Shown here piece after piece: positions 33,832 through 42,677 of a stretch of DNA of 64,000 bases (positions are counted from its first letter, which is position 1; each line of letters opens with the position of its first letter). The notes beneath the pieces are model-generated. The model saw nothing but the letters and a program-made list of their open reading frames with translations. It was not told the DNA's origin and made no database searches. The position numbers and the translations under genes were made by a program. Source of the stretch: Afifella aestuarii (lineage in GTDB: Bacteria; Pseudomonadota; Alphaproteobacteria; Rhizobiales; Afifellaceae); contig NZ_SAUF01000002.1 of the NCBI RefSeq assembly GCF_004023665.1, positions 1,116,001-1,180,000 of the forward strand, given 5' to 3'.

Positions 33832-34575
33832 ATGGGCATCGATGCCGGCAAGACCGGTGCTGGCGCTGAGACGCCCCGTTATGCCGCGGTAAAGCGCATG
33901 ATTGTCGAGCGGATCGCCGCGGGCGACTGGCCGCCGCGTCACCGCGTGCCGTCGGAAAACGAGCTCTCGGCCAAGCTTGGCCTGAGCCGCATGACCGTGA
34001 ACCGGGCGTTGCGCGAGCTCGCGGGCGAGGGGGTGCTGACGCGGGTGAAGGGGCTTGGCACCTTCGTCTCGGAGGGCAAGGGCCAGACCTCCGTCTTCGC
34101 CGTGCGCAACATCGCCGACGAGATTGCCGAACGCGGCCACAGCTATGCCGCCCAGGTCGTTCTGCTCGAGACGCTGGAGGCGAGCCGGGAGATTGCCGAG
34201 GATCTCGCAGTCGAGCCTGGCATCTCGGTGTTTCACAGCCTGGTCGTCCATCGCGAGGATGGAATCCCGGTCCAGCTCGAAGACCGGCTGGTCAATCCGA
34301 GGCTGGCGCCGGACTATCTCATGCAGGATTTCACCGCCCGCACGCCCAACGACTATCTGAACGCTGTCATTGCCTGGACGGAGGCGGAGCATACCGTCGA
34401 GGCCGTCCTGCCGGCGGCCTGGGAAGCGCGGCTTCTCGCGATCGGCCGCACCGACCCCTGTCTTTCCATCCGCCGCCGGACCTTTTCTGGCGACAAGATC
34501 GTCACCTCAGTCCGGCTCGTCGTCCCAGGTGGCCGCTACAAGATCAAGAGCCGCCACCAGGCCAATGCCGTTTGA
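33832..34575 (+). CDS. HutC-like GntR-family repressor (UTRA domain)
   Basis: A 247-residue regulator: GntR winged helix at about residues 15-80 (VKRMIVERIAAGDWPPRHRVPSE, LGLSRMTVNRALRELAGEGVL) and a C-terminal UTRA ligand domain (LVVHREDGIPVQLEDRLVNP...VEAVLPAAWEARLLAI). The order and wording match HutC, which senses urocanate and represses hut genes. Since the operon it faces has a MIO-less lyase and no hutU/hutI, the natural inducer here may be a different imidazole acrylate or betaine. Symbol hutC withheld for that reason. Confidence 0.88.
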   Translation: MGIDAGKTGAGAETPRYAAVKRMIVERIAAGDWPPRHRVPSENELSAKLGLSRMTVNRALRELAGEGVLTRVKGLGTFVSEGKGQTSVFAVRNIADEIAERGHSYAAQVVLLETLEASREIAEDLAVEPGISVFHSLVVHREDGIPVQLEDRLVNPRLAPDYLMQDFTARTPNDYLNAVIAWTEAEHTVEAVLPAAWEARLLAIGRTDPCLSIRRRTFSGDKIVTSVRLVVPGGRYKIKSRHQANAV

Positions 34576-34686
34576 AGTTTCCGTCTGCCCAAAGAACGCC
34601 GTCCTCCGCCCACCTGATCGGGCTTCCGCCCGCACAGCGGGAGCAACGCGGCGCCTCAGGGCATCATCTCGCTAGAGGAGTGTTTC

Positions 34687-36015
34687 ATGGGACCGCAGGT
34701 CGATCTGGTCGTCTCCGATCAGAAATTTCCTGAAAAGGCCGATGCCGTCGTCATCGGCGGCGGCATCATCGGTGTCAGTTCGGCCCTGTTCATGGCCGAG
34801 CGCGGCATGGATGTGGTGCTGGTTGAAAAAGGCCACATCGCCGGCGAACAATCGAGCCGCAACTGGGGCTGGGTGCGCCAGCTCTATCGCGATCCGCGCG
34901 AATTCGATCTGATCCGGGAGGCGCTCGGCCTGTGGCAGGGGCTCGATCAGCGCATCGGCGGCGACACCGGCTTCACCCAATGCGGCATCCTCTATGGCGC
35001 CCGCAACGATAAGGACGTGGAGGCCTATCGCGTCTGGGCTGAAAAGGCGGCCGCTTCCGGCATCGCGACGGACCTTCTTTCCGGCAGCGAGATGGAGAAA
35101 CACCTGCCGGGCGATCGCGATCTGCCGAAGGCCATCCTTCTGTGTCCGGGTGACGGGCGTGCGGAGCCCCAGAAGGCGGCGCCCGCAATTGCGCTCGGCG
35201 CCCGGGCCCGCGGCGCCCGCATCTTCACCGATTGCGCCGCGCGCGGGATCGAGACGGCGGGAGGTGAGGTCGCCGGCGTCGTCACGGAGCGCGGCCGCAT
35301 TGCGACTAAGAACGTCGTCGTCGCGGGCGGGGCCTGGAGCCGGCGCATCCTGAGCGATCTCGATATCGTCCTGCCGCAGCTCAAGGTGCGCGCGAGCGTC
35401 GCCCGCACCTCGCCGGTCGAGGGCGGCCCGGAGGTCTCCATCTGGGACGATGTTCTGGGCCTCAGGAAGCGCGCTGATGGCGGCTATACACTGGCGAACG
35501 GGCTTTCCAATGCGGCGCCGCTGACGCCCGACAGTTTCCGCTTCTTCTTCGATTTCCTGCCGGTTCTCACGATGGACTGGCGCCATGTCGGCCTGCGTCT
35601 CGACGAGCGCTTCTTCAGCGAATGGCGCGAGCGCAAGCCGGTGCCTTACGATCAGCCGTCGCCTTATGAGGCTTGCCGCGTCCTCGATCCGAAGCCGGAT
35701 TTTGGCTATGTGCGCAAGTGTTTTGAGGAAGCGAAACGGCGTTTCCCCGTCTTCAACGATGCGCGCCTCGTGCAGACCTGGGCAGGCTTCATCGATACGA
35801 CGCCGGACGTCGTGCCGGTGATCTCACCGGTCGAAAGCTGCTCGGGTCTCATCGTCGCCACGGGATTTTCGGGCCACGGTTTCGGCATCGGTCCGGGGGC
35901 GGGGCATCTCGTCGCCGATCTCGTGACCGGCGAAAAGCCGATCGCCGATCCCTATGCCTTCCGCCTGTCGCGCTTCAGCGATGGCAGCCGCCCGCGGCCG
36001 ATGACCAATCTGTAG
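34687..36015 (+). CDS. FAD-dependent D-amino-acid oxidase/dehydrogenase family protein
   Basis: A 442-residue DAO-family flavoprotein. The dinucleotide motif VVIGGGIIGVSSALFMAERGMDVVLVE is at residues 21-47, followed by EQSSRNWGWVRQLYRDP, and the C-terminal FAD motif GLIVATGFSGHGFGIGPGAG near 400. No signal peptide. It follows the HutC-like gene by about 110 bases on the same strand and may share its control. It may oxidise an imported secondary or D-amino acid, or the trimethylamine-related/amine products of the neighbouring pathway; the substrate is not determined by sequence. Confidence 0.87.
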   Translation: MGPQVDLVVSDQKFPEKADAVVIGGGIIGVSSALFMAERGMDVVLVEKGHIAGEQSSRNWGWVRQLYRDPREFDLIREALGLWQGLDQRIGGDTGFTQCGILYGARNDKDVEAYRVWAEKAAASGIATDLLSGSEMEKHLPGDRDLPKAILLCPGDGRAEPQKAAPAIALGARARGARIFTDCAARGIETAGGEVAGVVTERGRIATKNVVVAGGAWSRRILSDLDIVLPQLKVRASVARTSPVEGGPEVSIWDDVLGLRKRADGGYTLANGLSNAAPLTPDSFRFFFDFLPVLTMDWRHVGLRLDERFFSEWRERKPVPYDQPSPYEACRVLDPKPDFGYVRKCFEEAKRRFPVFNDARLVQTWAGFIDTTPDVVPVISPVESCSGLIVATGFSGHGFGIGPGAGHLVADLVTGEKPIADPYAFRLSRFSDGSRPRPMTNL

Positions 36016-36111
36016 CTGGCCTGCGTAGGCCCGTGACGGCCGGGCCTCCGCCCTGGGATCTTCTCATGCAGCGCCCTTAGGACTGCATGCAGCCTGTCTG
36101 GTCCGATGATG

Positions 36112-36136
36112 CGGCGGCCTTCATCGAAGGCCGCCG
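36112..36136. terminator. GC hairpin, probable terminator
   Basis: CGGCGGCCTT at 36112-36121 pairs perfectly with AAGGCCGCCG at 36127-36136 around a CATCG loop. It lies about 100 bases after the oxidoreductase stop; only short T runs follow (TATTCTGAGTTTT). Confidence 0.55.
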
Positions 36137-36156
36137 TATTCTGAGTTTTGGAGGGT

Positions 36157-36282
36157 TCAGACGTCTTCGCCCGCGGCGTTGCGGCCGGCGATGCGTCCGA
36201 AGGCAAGGATCTCGGCGGTGTTGCCGCCACCTGCCGGATAGCGTTCACCGTACATCGAGCCGTCAGCACCGACCCTCATCAT
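36157..36282 (-). pseudogene. relic of a FAD-binding fumarate reductase/dehydrogenase-type flavoprotein (C-terminus only)
   Basis: Forty-one codons read MRVGADGSMYGERYPAGGG and NTAEILAFGRIAGRNAAGEDV before a TGA at 36157. This looks like the last stretch of flavocytochrome c / fumarate-reductase-like flavoproteins, where a Gly-rich loop followed by GRIAGRNAA closes the FAD site. Upstream of it the frame loses all similarity and there is no room for the remaining 400-500 residues, so it is a truncated remnant. Confidence 0.5.
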
Positions 36283-36481
36283 GCCGTCGGCAAACGCGGA
36301 TTGACGTCTCGCCTTCTGGATGCGCACAGCCGTCCTGTGAGCGTGGTTTTCAGCATGCGGGCACAAACTCAAGGCCTTGTTGGAAGCGGATAGACGTGCT
36401 TGTCGACGACCTATCAGCGCTGGTCAGCCCGCGGCGGGGGAGTTAAATTCCGGCCCCCCGGATCTCGTCGTGTGAAGCCCG

Positions 36482-37198
36482 ATGGAACGCGCAGATGCCC
36501 CTCCTCAAAGCGGCGCGAAAAGCCCCACATGCGTCGTCTGCGGCAAGAGCTTGCGGCAGGAGAGGGCGGTTCCGTGGGCTGCGGTGCGTCCGGCCATCTC
36601 GGCCCTGATCGGAAGGGACCATCCGCAATGGTCGGAGGGGTCCTGGATCTGCCCCGAGGACCTCGAGACCTATCGAAGGCGTTCCCTGAGGGAGCTCCTG
36701 AGCGACGCCAATGGCGACCTCGGCCCCTTGGAGCAGGAGGTTCTCGACAGTCTCAAAACCGGCGACATCGTCACCGCCGCGCCGGATATCACCTTCGACG
36801 AGAGGGCGACCTTCGGTGACCGGATGGCTGACCGTGTGGCGGCCTTCGGCGGCTCTTGGACTTTCATCCTCTCGTTTTCGCTCGTCTGCGGCCTCTGGAT
36901 GATGCTCAATGTCACCGGATGGCTTTTCAAGCCGTTCGATGCCTATCCGTTCATTCTTCTCAATCTGGTGCTGTCGACACTGGCCGCGATCCAGGCGCCG
37001 ATCATCATGATGAGCCAGCGCCGCCAGGAGGCGCGCGACCGGATGCGGGCGCAGAACGATTATCAGGTCAACTTGAAAGCCGAGCTGGAGGTGCGACAGC
37101 TCCATGAGAAGATCGATCACCAGCTCTCGCAACAATCTTCGCGGCTGGAGAGGCTTGAACGCCTGCAGGAGAAGATCATCGATCGCATCACCTCGTGA
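36482..37198 (+). CDS. DUF1003 domain membrane protein
   Basis: A 238-residue protein. Residues 15-25 contain a CVVCGK zinc-knuckle-like pair and CPED appears near residue 58. The DUF1003 core follows: TFGDRMADRVAAFGGSWTFI, two membrane helices (about 120-140 and 150-172; FDAYPFILLNLVLSTLAAIQAPIIMMSQ), and a C-terminal coiled coil rich in charged heptads (QVNLKAELEVRQLHEKID...). DUF1003 proteins are of unknown function; the family is recognisable by the FDPYPFILLNL and APIIMMSQ-type motif. Confidence 0.88.
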   Translation: MERADAPPQSGAKSPTCVVCGKSLRQERAVPWAAVRPAISALIGRDHPQWSEGSWICPEDLETYRRRSLRELLSDANGDLGPLEQEVLDSLKTGDIVTAAPDITFDERATFGDRMADRVAAFGGSWTFILSFSLVCGLWMMLNVTGWLFKPFDAYPFILLNLVLSTLAAIQAPIIMMSQRRQEARDRMRAQNDYQVNLKAELEVRQLHEKIDHQLSQQSSRLERLERLQEKIIDRITS

Positions 37199-37408
37199 TG
37201 TCCGAGGCTGGCTTTCCCCTTGCCTTTCCTTTGCGCGAAGCTGCGGCCGCCATGCCGCGCGGATCGGCAAGGCGGGCGTTTCTTCCGAATATGAGTCCTC
37301 CCTCCGGTTCCAGTAGACGCAGCAGAGGCAAATGAGAGATATAGCGAGAGCCACCATCTTGGATCGCGGGCAACGTCCCGCTGGCACGTCCTGTGGGGTC
37401 GGAGGCTG

Positions 37409-40033
37409 ATGGGGATGGAGGCTGCGGGATCTCGCCGGGTTGTGGCGCCTGACGGTGGGGACAGTTCTGACCCGAATGGCTTGGAAGGACAGAGAGAACC
37501 GCGTCGGCGCTGGCGTCGCTTTCTGGCACCCATCCTGCTTGTGGTGCTGCTCGCCTTCATGGCTCTCGCCGTCAGCCGTCTCGCCCAGGATGTTACGTAT
37601 TCTGCAGTCGTTGAGGCTCTGTCTGAGGTGTCCTGGTGGCGGCTCGCTGCGGCGGGCGCGCTGACGGCGCTGAGTTTTCTGGCATTGAGCTTTTACGATG
37701 TCTCTGGGCTGGATTATGCCGGCAGACGTCTGCCTTATCCACGCGTGGCCCTTGCGTCCTTCTGCGCCTATGCCGTCGGCAATACGGCGGGTTTCGGGCC
37801 GCTCTCCGGCGGTGCGGTGCGCTACCGCTTCTACACCCCGCTCGGCCTGAAGCCGGAGGAGATCGCGCGCGTCGTGGCGTTCATCACGGCGGGCTTCGGT
37901 CTTGGTCTCGTGGCAACGGCCGGTCTCGGCCTCATCTTCGCGGGCGACCCCGTTGCTGCGGCTCTCCGGGTGCCGGTTTCACTCCTTCATCTTGCGGGAG
38001 GCGGATTGCTGCTTCTCGCATTCTCGCCCGTCATCGTTTCCCTGCGGCGAGCGCGGACATTGCAGTTTCGCTCGCTGCGCGTGGTGCTGCCCCGGGCCGG
38101 CTTGATCCTGCGCCAGCTCGCCATCACGCTCCTCGATATCAGCGCATCCGCCGCCGTTCTGTGGGTGCTGCTTCCGCAAGATTCGATCGGCTTTGCAGGC
38201 TTCGTCCCGGTCTATGCCATCGCCGTCGCGCTCGGCGTGCTCAGCCACGTGCCGGCCGGCATCGGCGTCTTCGAGACGGTGATGATCGCCGCTCTCTCGG
38301 CCACCTTGCCCGTCGACCGGGTGCTCGCCGCCCTGGTTCTCTACCGCCTGATCTATTACGCGCTGCCTCTTGCCGCTGCGGCTCTTACGATCATCGGCCT
38401 GGAGGCGCGGCGGGCCGTCGCGGGCGCGACTTTGGCGGGCGCTGCCCAACTCATCCCACCCGTTCTCGGCGCTCTCAGCTTTCTGTCGGGTGGCATGCTC
38501 GTCCTGTCCGGCCTGACGCCTGCCGCTCCGCAACGTCTCGGCCTTCTGAACGCCTTCGTTCCGCTCCCCATCATCGAAGGCGCGCATTTCCTCTCGAGCA
38601 TTCTCGGCACGCTCTTGCTGATCACCGCTCGGGGGCTGGTTTTCCGGCTCGACGGTGCCTGGTGGGTAAGCGTCGTCGCAACTCTTCTCGCTTTGGCATT
38701 CGCACCGCTGAAGGCTCTTGCCGTTGGCGAGACCGTCGTTCTGTCTCTGCTCCTCGTCGCTCTCCTCACGGCCCGAGCCGAGTTTTCGCGTCCGTCCTCG
38801 CTGATGCATGAGACCTTCAGTCTGCGCTGGCTGGTGGCCGTGGCAACGATCCTCGTTTCCTCCTTCGCCGTGATGATGTTCGCCTACAAGGAAGTGGCCT
38901 ACACGCACGAGCTCTGGTGGCAGTTCGAAGTGACGGCCGATGCGCCGCGCAGCCTTCGCGCGCTCGTCGGCATCGTGCTCGCACTCGCGACACTTGCCGT
39001 ATGGTCTCTCGTCAGGCCATGGCCCGGCATTCGCGAAAAGGCGACCGCCGAGCAGCTGGAACACGCCGTTGCGATCGCCGTGCAACAGGATCGCCCGGAT
39101 GCCAATCTGGTGCGCATGGGCGACAAGAGCCTGATGTTTTCCGAAGGCGGAGACGCCTTCATCATGTTCGCGCGCCAGGGACGCTCGTGGGTCGCGCTTT
39201 TCGACCCCATCGGTGCGAGAGCGTCCTGGCCTGGCCTCGTCTGGAAGTTCGTCGAGACCGCGCGGCAGCATGGCGGCCGTGCCGTGTTCTATGAAGTCGG
39301 TCCGCGCGATCTGAGCCTTTACGCGGATGCGGGTCTTGCAGCTTTCAAGCTCGGCGAGAGTGCAAAGGTGAAGCTTGCCGATTTCGATCTTCAAGGAGGG
39401 CGACGCTCGAACTTTCGCAATGCGTTGCGCAAGGGGGAGCGTGCGGGCTTTGAGTTCGAGGTCTATCCGTCTGAGCGCGTTCCGGAAATCCTCGGCGAAC
39501 TCAAGGCGGTTTCAGACGTCTGGCTGTCGTATCACAACGTCCGTGAAAAGGCGTTTTCGCTCGGGGCTTTCGATGAGGCCTATGTCGCCGCGCAACCGGT
39601 GGCATGCCTCAGGCATCAGGGGCGGATCATCGCGTTTGCGACGCTTCTCACCACGCAGGTGCGGTTTGAGGCATCGATCGATCTCATGCGCGTCGCACCG
39701 GATGCGCCCAACGGGACGATGGATTTCCTGTTCTTGAAGCTCATCCTTCTCTTCAAGGAAGAGGGATATGAATGGTTCGATCTCGGCATGGCACCGCTCT
39801 CCGGGTTTCGTTCGGGAAGCGCTGCGACGCTCTGGAACCGGGTCGGACGGGCGGTCTTCGAGCACGGCGAGCGGTTCTATCATTTCAAGGGGCTGCACGG
39901 CTTCAAGGACAAGTTCGACCCGCACTGGGAGCCGAGATACATGGCCGTGTCCGGCGGCATCAATCCTCTGATTGCCCTGACCGACGTCACGGTTCTCATC
40001 GGCGGCGGTTTGCGCGGGGTGGTTTCCAAATGA
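37409..40033 (+). CDS. mprF: lysyl-phosphatidylglycerol synthase/flippase MprF (LpiA)
   Basis: An 874-residue bifunctional membrane protein. The N-terminal half has about 12-14 hydrophobic helices (flippase; YAVGNTAGFGPLSGGAVRYRFY and LGVLSHVPAGIGVFETVMIAAL are family motifs). The C-terminal 330 residues are the soluble DUF2156/GNAT-like synthase that transfers lysine from Lys-tRNA to phosphatidylglycerol; GDKSLMFSEGGDAFIMFARQGRSWVALFDPIG and MAPLSGFRSGS fit. It confers resistance to cationic peptides and acid. The ATG at 37409 follows GGAGG. It overlaps acvB by ATGA, the conserved rhizobial lpiA-acvB operon. Confidence 0.94.
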   Translation: MGMEAAGSRRVVAPDGGDSSDPNGLEGQREPRRRWRRFLAPILLVVLLAFMALAVSRLAQDVTYSAVVEALSEVSWWRLAAAGALTALSFLALSFYDVSGLDYAGRRLPYPRVALASFCAYAVGNTAGFGPLSGGAVRYRFYTPLGLKPEEIARVVAFITAGFGLGLVATAGLGLIFAGDPVAAALRVPVSLLHLAGGGLLLLAFSPVIVSLRRARTLQFRSLRVVLPRAGLILRQLAITLLDISASAAVLWVLLPQDSIGFAGFVPVYAIAVALGVLSHVPAGIGVFETVMIAALSATLPVDRVLAALVLYRLIYYALPLAAAALTIIGLEARRAVAGATLAGAAQLIPPVLGALSFLSGGMLVLSGLTPAAPQRLGLLNAFVPLPIIEGAHFLSSILGTLLLITARGLVFRLDGAWWVSVVATLLALAFAPLKALAVGETVVLSLLLVALLTARAEFSRPSSLMHETFSLRWLVAVATILVSSFAVMMFAYKEVAYTHELWWQFEVTADAPRSLRALVGIVLALATLAVWSLVRPWPGIREKATAEQLEHAVAIAVQQDRPDANLVRMGDKSLMFSEGGDAFIMFARQGRSWVALFDPIGARASWPGLVWKFVETARQHGGRAVFYEVGPRDLSLYADAGLAAFKLGESAKVKLADFDLQGGRRSNFRNALRKGERAGFEFEVYPSERVPEILGELKAVSDVWLSYHNVREKAFSLGAFDEAYVAAQPVACLRHQGRIIAFATLLTTQVRFEASIDLMRVAPDAPNGTMDFLFLKLILLFKEEGYEWFDLGMAPLSGFRSGSAATLWNRVGRAVFEHGERFYHFKGLHGFKDKFDPHWEPRYMAVSGGINPLIALTDVTVLIGGGLRGVVSK

Positions 40034-41385
40034 AGCATCTGTTTTGCGCGGTTCTGGCCGTGCTCTGCGGGTCGGCGAGTTTTGACGCGTCGGCTGCCAT
40101 CCTCGATTCCGGGCAGCCGGCAATCGCCCGGATCCTCAATCGCGGAGCGCCCGTGAGCGGGATCGTCTTCCTCATCTCCGATCGCGACGGCTGGAGCGAG
40201 GCCGACGATGCGAGGGCTCTCTCGCTCGCCGATCATCGCGCGATCGTCGTCGGCGTTGATCTGCCGCGTTATCTCGCGGCTCTCGAGGCCGAAGACGACG
40301 ACTGCGCCTATCTCGTTTCCGATATCGAAGACTTGAGCCACACGCTGCAGAGACAGGCAGGCACATCGGACTATCACGCGCCGATCATCGCCGGAGAGGG
40401 CGCCGGCGGCGGCCTGGCGGTCGCGATCGCGGCCCAGACGCCTGAGGCGACGGTGGGTCATACGCTCGCGCTCGATCCGACGCCCGGAATCTCCTTGAAG
40501 AAGCCGCTCTGCTCCGGCGCGCCGCGCGAGACCGTGGCCGGCGAGACCGTCTATGGCCTGTCTCCGGGGCCTCTGCCCGATCCGGTCGATGTCTATTTCT
40601 CCTCATCCGCAACGCAGGAGGCGAGAGCCCATATCGCGAACCTCATCTCTGCGCATTTCGCGGTTTCGGTCACCGATGGAGAGGGGGCGGAGGCTGCGTT
40701 CGGAGAGAAACTGGACGAGCTTCTCGACCGCGCGTCGCAGCCGCAGGAGGGTGATCTAGACATGCCGATCGTCGAGCTTCCGGCCGCCCCCACCGTCGAT
40801 GCGATGGCCATCGTCTATTCCGGCGATGGTGGCTGGCGGGATCTCGACAAAACGATAGCCGGCATCTTCCAGACGAAAGGGTTGCCAACGGTCGGGGTCG
40901 ATTCCTTGCGCTATTTCTGGTCGGAGAAAACGCCCGAGGAGGTCGCGCATGACCTTGCGGGCCTGATCGATGTCTACACCGCGAAATGGGGTGTCGGCCA
41001 CGTCGCGCTCGTCGGCTATTCCTTCGGGGCCGATATGATGCCGGAGGTCTACAACGCTCTCGATGCGTCGCACCAGGCCAAGGTCGCGCAGATATCGCTT
41101 CTCGGCGCCGCGCCGTCCGCAGATTTCGAAATCTCGGTTTCGGGATGGCTCGGCGTGGCCTCCGCCTCCGCGCATCCGACTTTGCCTCAGATCGAGCGGA
41201 TCGACCCCGCAAAGCTTCAATGTGTCTATGGCGCCGATGACAGCCGCGCCACCGTCTGCCCGGCACTTGCGGATTCACACATCGAAATCATCGAGACGAC
41301 GGGCGGACACCATTTCGACGGCGACTACGATGCGCTCGCCGCGACAATTCTTTCTGGACTGAAGTCGCGGCTCAAGGGCAAGTAG
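40030..41385 (+). CDS. acvB: AcvB/VirJ family periplasmic alpha/beta hydrolase
   Basis: A 451-residue protein: signal peptide (MKHLFCAVLAVLCGSASFDASA), an N-terminal VirJ-like alpha/beta domain, and a C-terminal hydrolase domain with a GYSFG nucleophile elbow (S331) preceded by IVYSGDGGWRDLDKTIAG and followed by HHFDGDY near the end (H of the triad). In Agrobacterium, AcvB is reported to hydrolyse lysyl-phosphatidylglycerol made by LpiA, so this pair would set the level of the modified lipid. Start codon overlaps the mprF stop. Confidence 0.92.
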   Translation: MKHLFCAVLAVLCGSASFDASAAILDSGQPAIARILNRGAPVSGIVFLISDRDGWSEADDARALSLADHRAIVVGVDLPRYLAALEAEDDDCAYLVSDIEDLSHTLQRQAGTSDYHAPIIAGEGAGGGLAVAIAAQTPEATVGHTLALDPTPGISLKKPLCSGAPRETVAGETVYGLSPGPLPDPVDVYFSSSATQEARAHIANLISAHFAVSVTDGEGAEAAFGEKLDELLDRASQPQEGDLDMPIVELPAAPTVDAMAIVYSGDGGWRDLDKTIAGIFQTKGLPTVGVDSLRYFWSEKTPEEVAHDLAGLIDVYTAKWGVGHVALVGYSFGADMMPEVYNALDASHQAKVAQISLLGAAPSADFEISVSGWLGVASASAHPTLPQIERIDPAKLQCVYGADDSRATVCPALADSHIEIIETTGGHHFDGDYDALAATILSGLKSRLKGK

Positions 41386-41642
41386 CCGACACGCCCCAGA
41401 TCCCACGCCGAGGGCCTGGAAGATGCCGTTTTCTCCTCACGCTCTGCCTCTCTGAGGCAAACAATCTCCGGTGCGGATGAGGCGACGTTCTCCTATCCTA
41501 GGCACAGAATGGCCGAAAACGGATTGGCGGCTTTGGCGCGCTCGTCACGTCGTGGCGGATATTTCGTCGATCGCGACCATCCCCAACATAGCGCAGAAAC
41601 CCGGAAGCCAGGTCACGCAAGGCCAGAATGATCCCGCGTGCC

Positions 41643-42380
41643 TCAGGAGTTCATCCGCGCGGCGACGCCATCGAGAATGATCTGGAGCCCGCGCTCAAAC
41701 TCCTCCGCGGGGGAGGGGTGCTCGACCTCCTTCACGATCCGGGCGATGTTCGGAAAGCGGCCGGTGGCCAGCATGCGCTCAAGATAAGGATAGGTGGCAA
41801 GCTGCCATTCTTCCTTTGTCATGCCGCTCACCTGGACGGCATGGTGTTCGCTGGCCTCGTCCTGCAGGGCGCCCACGACATAGGCAGTGACGGTCTTCAG
41901 CGTCTGGAGCGTGACGGCAATGTCCTCGAACCCAGGCTGGTCACTGAGCGCGGCGAGTGCCGCCTCGCTATAGGTCATGGCATTCGGGCCCTGGAGCGGA
42001 CGTCCGCTCAGAAGCTCGGTCAGCCAGGCGTGCCGATGGACGGCTTCGCGCGTGCGCTGCGCCATCGTTCGTAGGCAATCCTGCCAGCCTCCCTGGAACG
42101 GACCTTCCGCGATCATCTCACCGTAGGCGGCGTCCACCATCAGGTCGAGCAGCTCCTCTTTGGTGTCGATATACCCATAAAGCCGCATCGGACTGGAACG
42201 GAGCAGCGCTGCAACCTTGCGCAGCGAGACGGCAGCAAGGCCTTCCGCATCCGCCAGTGTGATCGCCGCGCGCACGATACGATCCCGGCTGAGCGGGGCC
42301 GGTGCCGGCCGCTTCTTGGGTTCCGGCCTCTCCCAAACCAAAAATGGATCCGGGGCGCCTGATTCTTTCTGGTTACTCAT
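41643..42380 (-). CDS. TetR-family transcriptional regulator
   Basis: A 245-residue regulator. About 28 residues of Pro-rich leader precede the helix-turn-helix (LSRDRIVRAAITLADAEGLAAVSLRKVAALLRSSPMRLYGYIDTKEEL), followed by a TetR_C-type helical ligand domain. It is divergent from an RND efflux pair, with overlapping inverted repeats in the gap, and is probably its local repressor. The ATG at 42380 is preferred; the longer frame to 42506 crosses the operator. Confidence 0.9.
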   Translation of the reverse strand: MSNQKESGAPDPFLVWERPEPKKRPAPAPLSRDRIVRAAITLADAEGLAAVSLRKVAALLRSSPMRLYGYIDTKEELLDLMVDAAYGEMIAEGPFQGGWQDCLRTMAQRTREAVHRHAWLTELLSGRPLQGPNAMTYSEAALAALSDQPGFEDIAVTLQTLKTVTAYVVGALQDEASEHHAVQVSGMTKEEWQLATYPYLERMLATGRFPNIARIVKEVEHPSPAEEFERGLQIILDGVAARMNS

Positions 42381-42425
42381 GGCATCTCGTTGTCGCGCAT
42401 CGAGACCGCATTGACTACACCAAAT

Positions 42426-42446
42426 CGCTGATATACAGCGTATAGC
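42426..42446. promoter_or_regulatory. candidate TetR operator
   Basis: Two overlapping inverted repeats: CGCTG-ATATA-CAGCG at 42426-42440 and TATAC-AGC-GTATA at 42432-42444. They lie 46-66 bases upstream of the TetR start, in the gap facing the efflux genes. Confidence 0.6.
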
Positions 42447-42550
42447 AACTAAACACCGTATCAGAATTGTCGAGTGGGGACGTGAAAGGTCCTTAGAGGG
42501 TTCCAACCAGGTCGCGCCGCGTGGCCTCCCTCGCCGGTCAGGGTCGCGCG

Positions 42551-42646
42551 ATGCTCGTCAATCTCGCCCTCGTCGCAGCCGTCGTCTTCGTCTGCCTCAG
42601 CCTCGTCCGGCTGATGCCGACAGCGGCCCCTGCCGAGCAGCGCTAA
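42551..42646 (+). CDS. possible 31-residue membrane peptide
   Basis: An ATG at 42551 opens a 31-codon frame whose first 22 residues are a single hydrophobic helix (LVNLALVAAVVFVCLSLV) followed by a short basic/polar tail ending EQR. It lies 31 bases upstream of the adaptor gene and is in the efflux direction. No ribosome site is clear. It could be a small membrane peptide or chance. Confidence 0.25.
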   Translation: MLVNLALVAAVVFVCLSLVRLMPTAAPAEQR

Positions 42647-42677
42647 TCCTGCGGATGATCCGCGGAAGGAGGCTCCG

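Larger units (their letters stand above)
36016..36481. other. intergenic region with hairpin and flavoprotein relic
   Basis: About 460 bases between the oxidoreductase and the DUF1003 gene. It holds a strong GC hairpin at 36112-36136 and, on the minus strand at 36157-36282, a piece of flavoprotein C-terminus. The remaining sequence shows no supported gene. Confidence 0.6.

Noticed and set aside
37979-39394. 471-codon minus-strand ORF within mprF
   Set aside because: Antisense shadow of a well-supported membrane protein.
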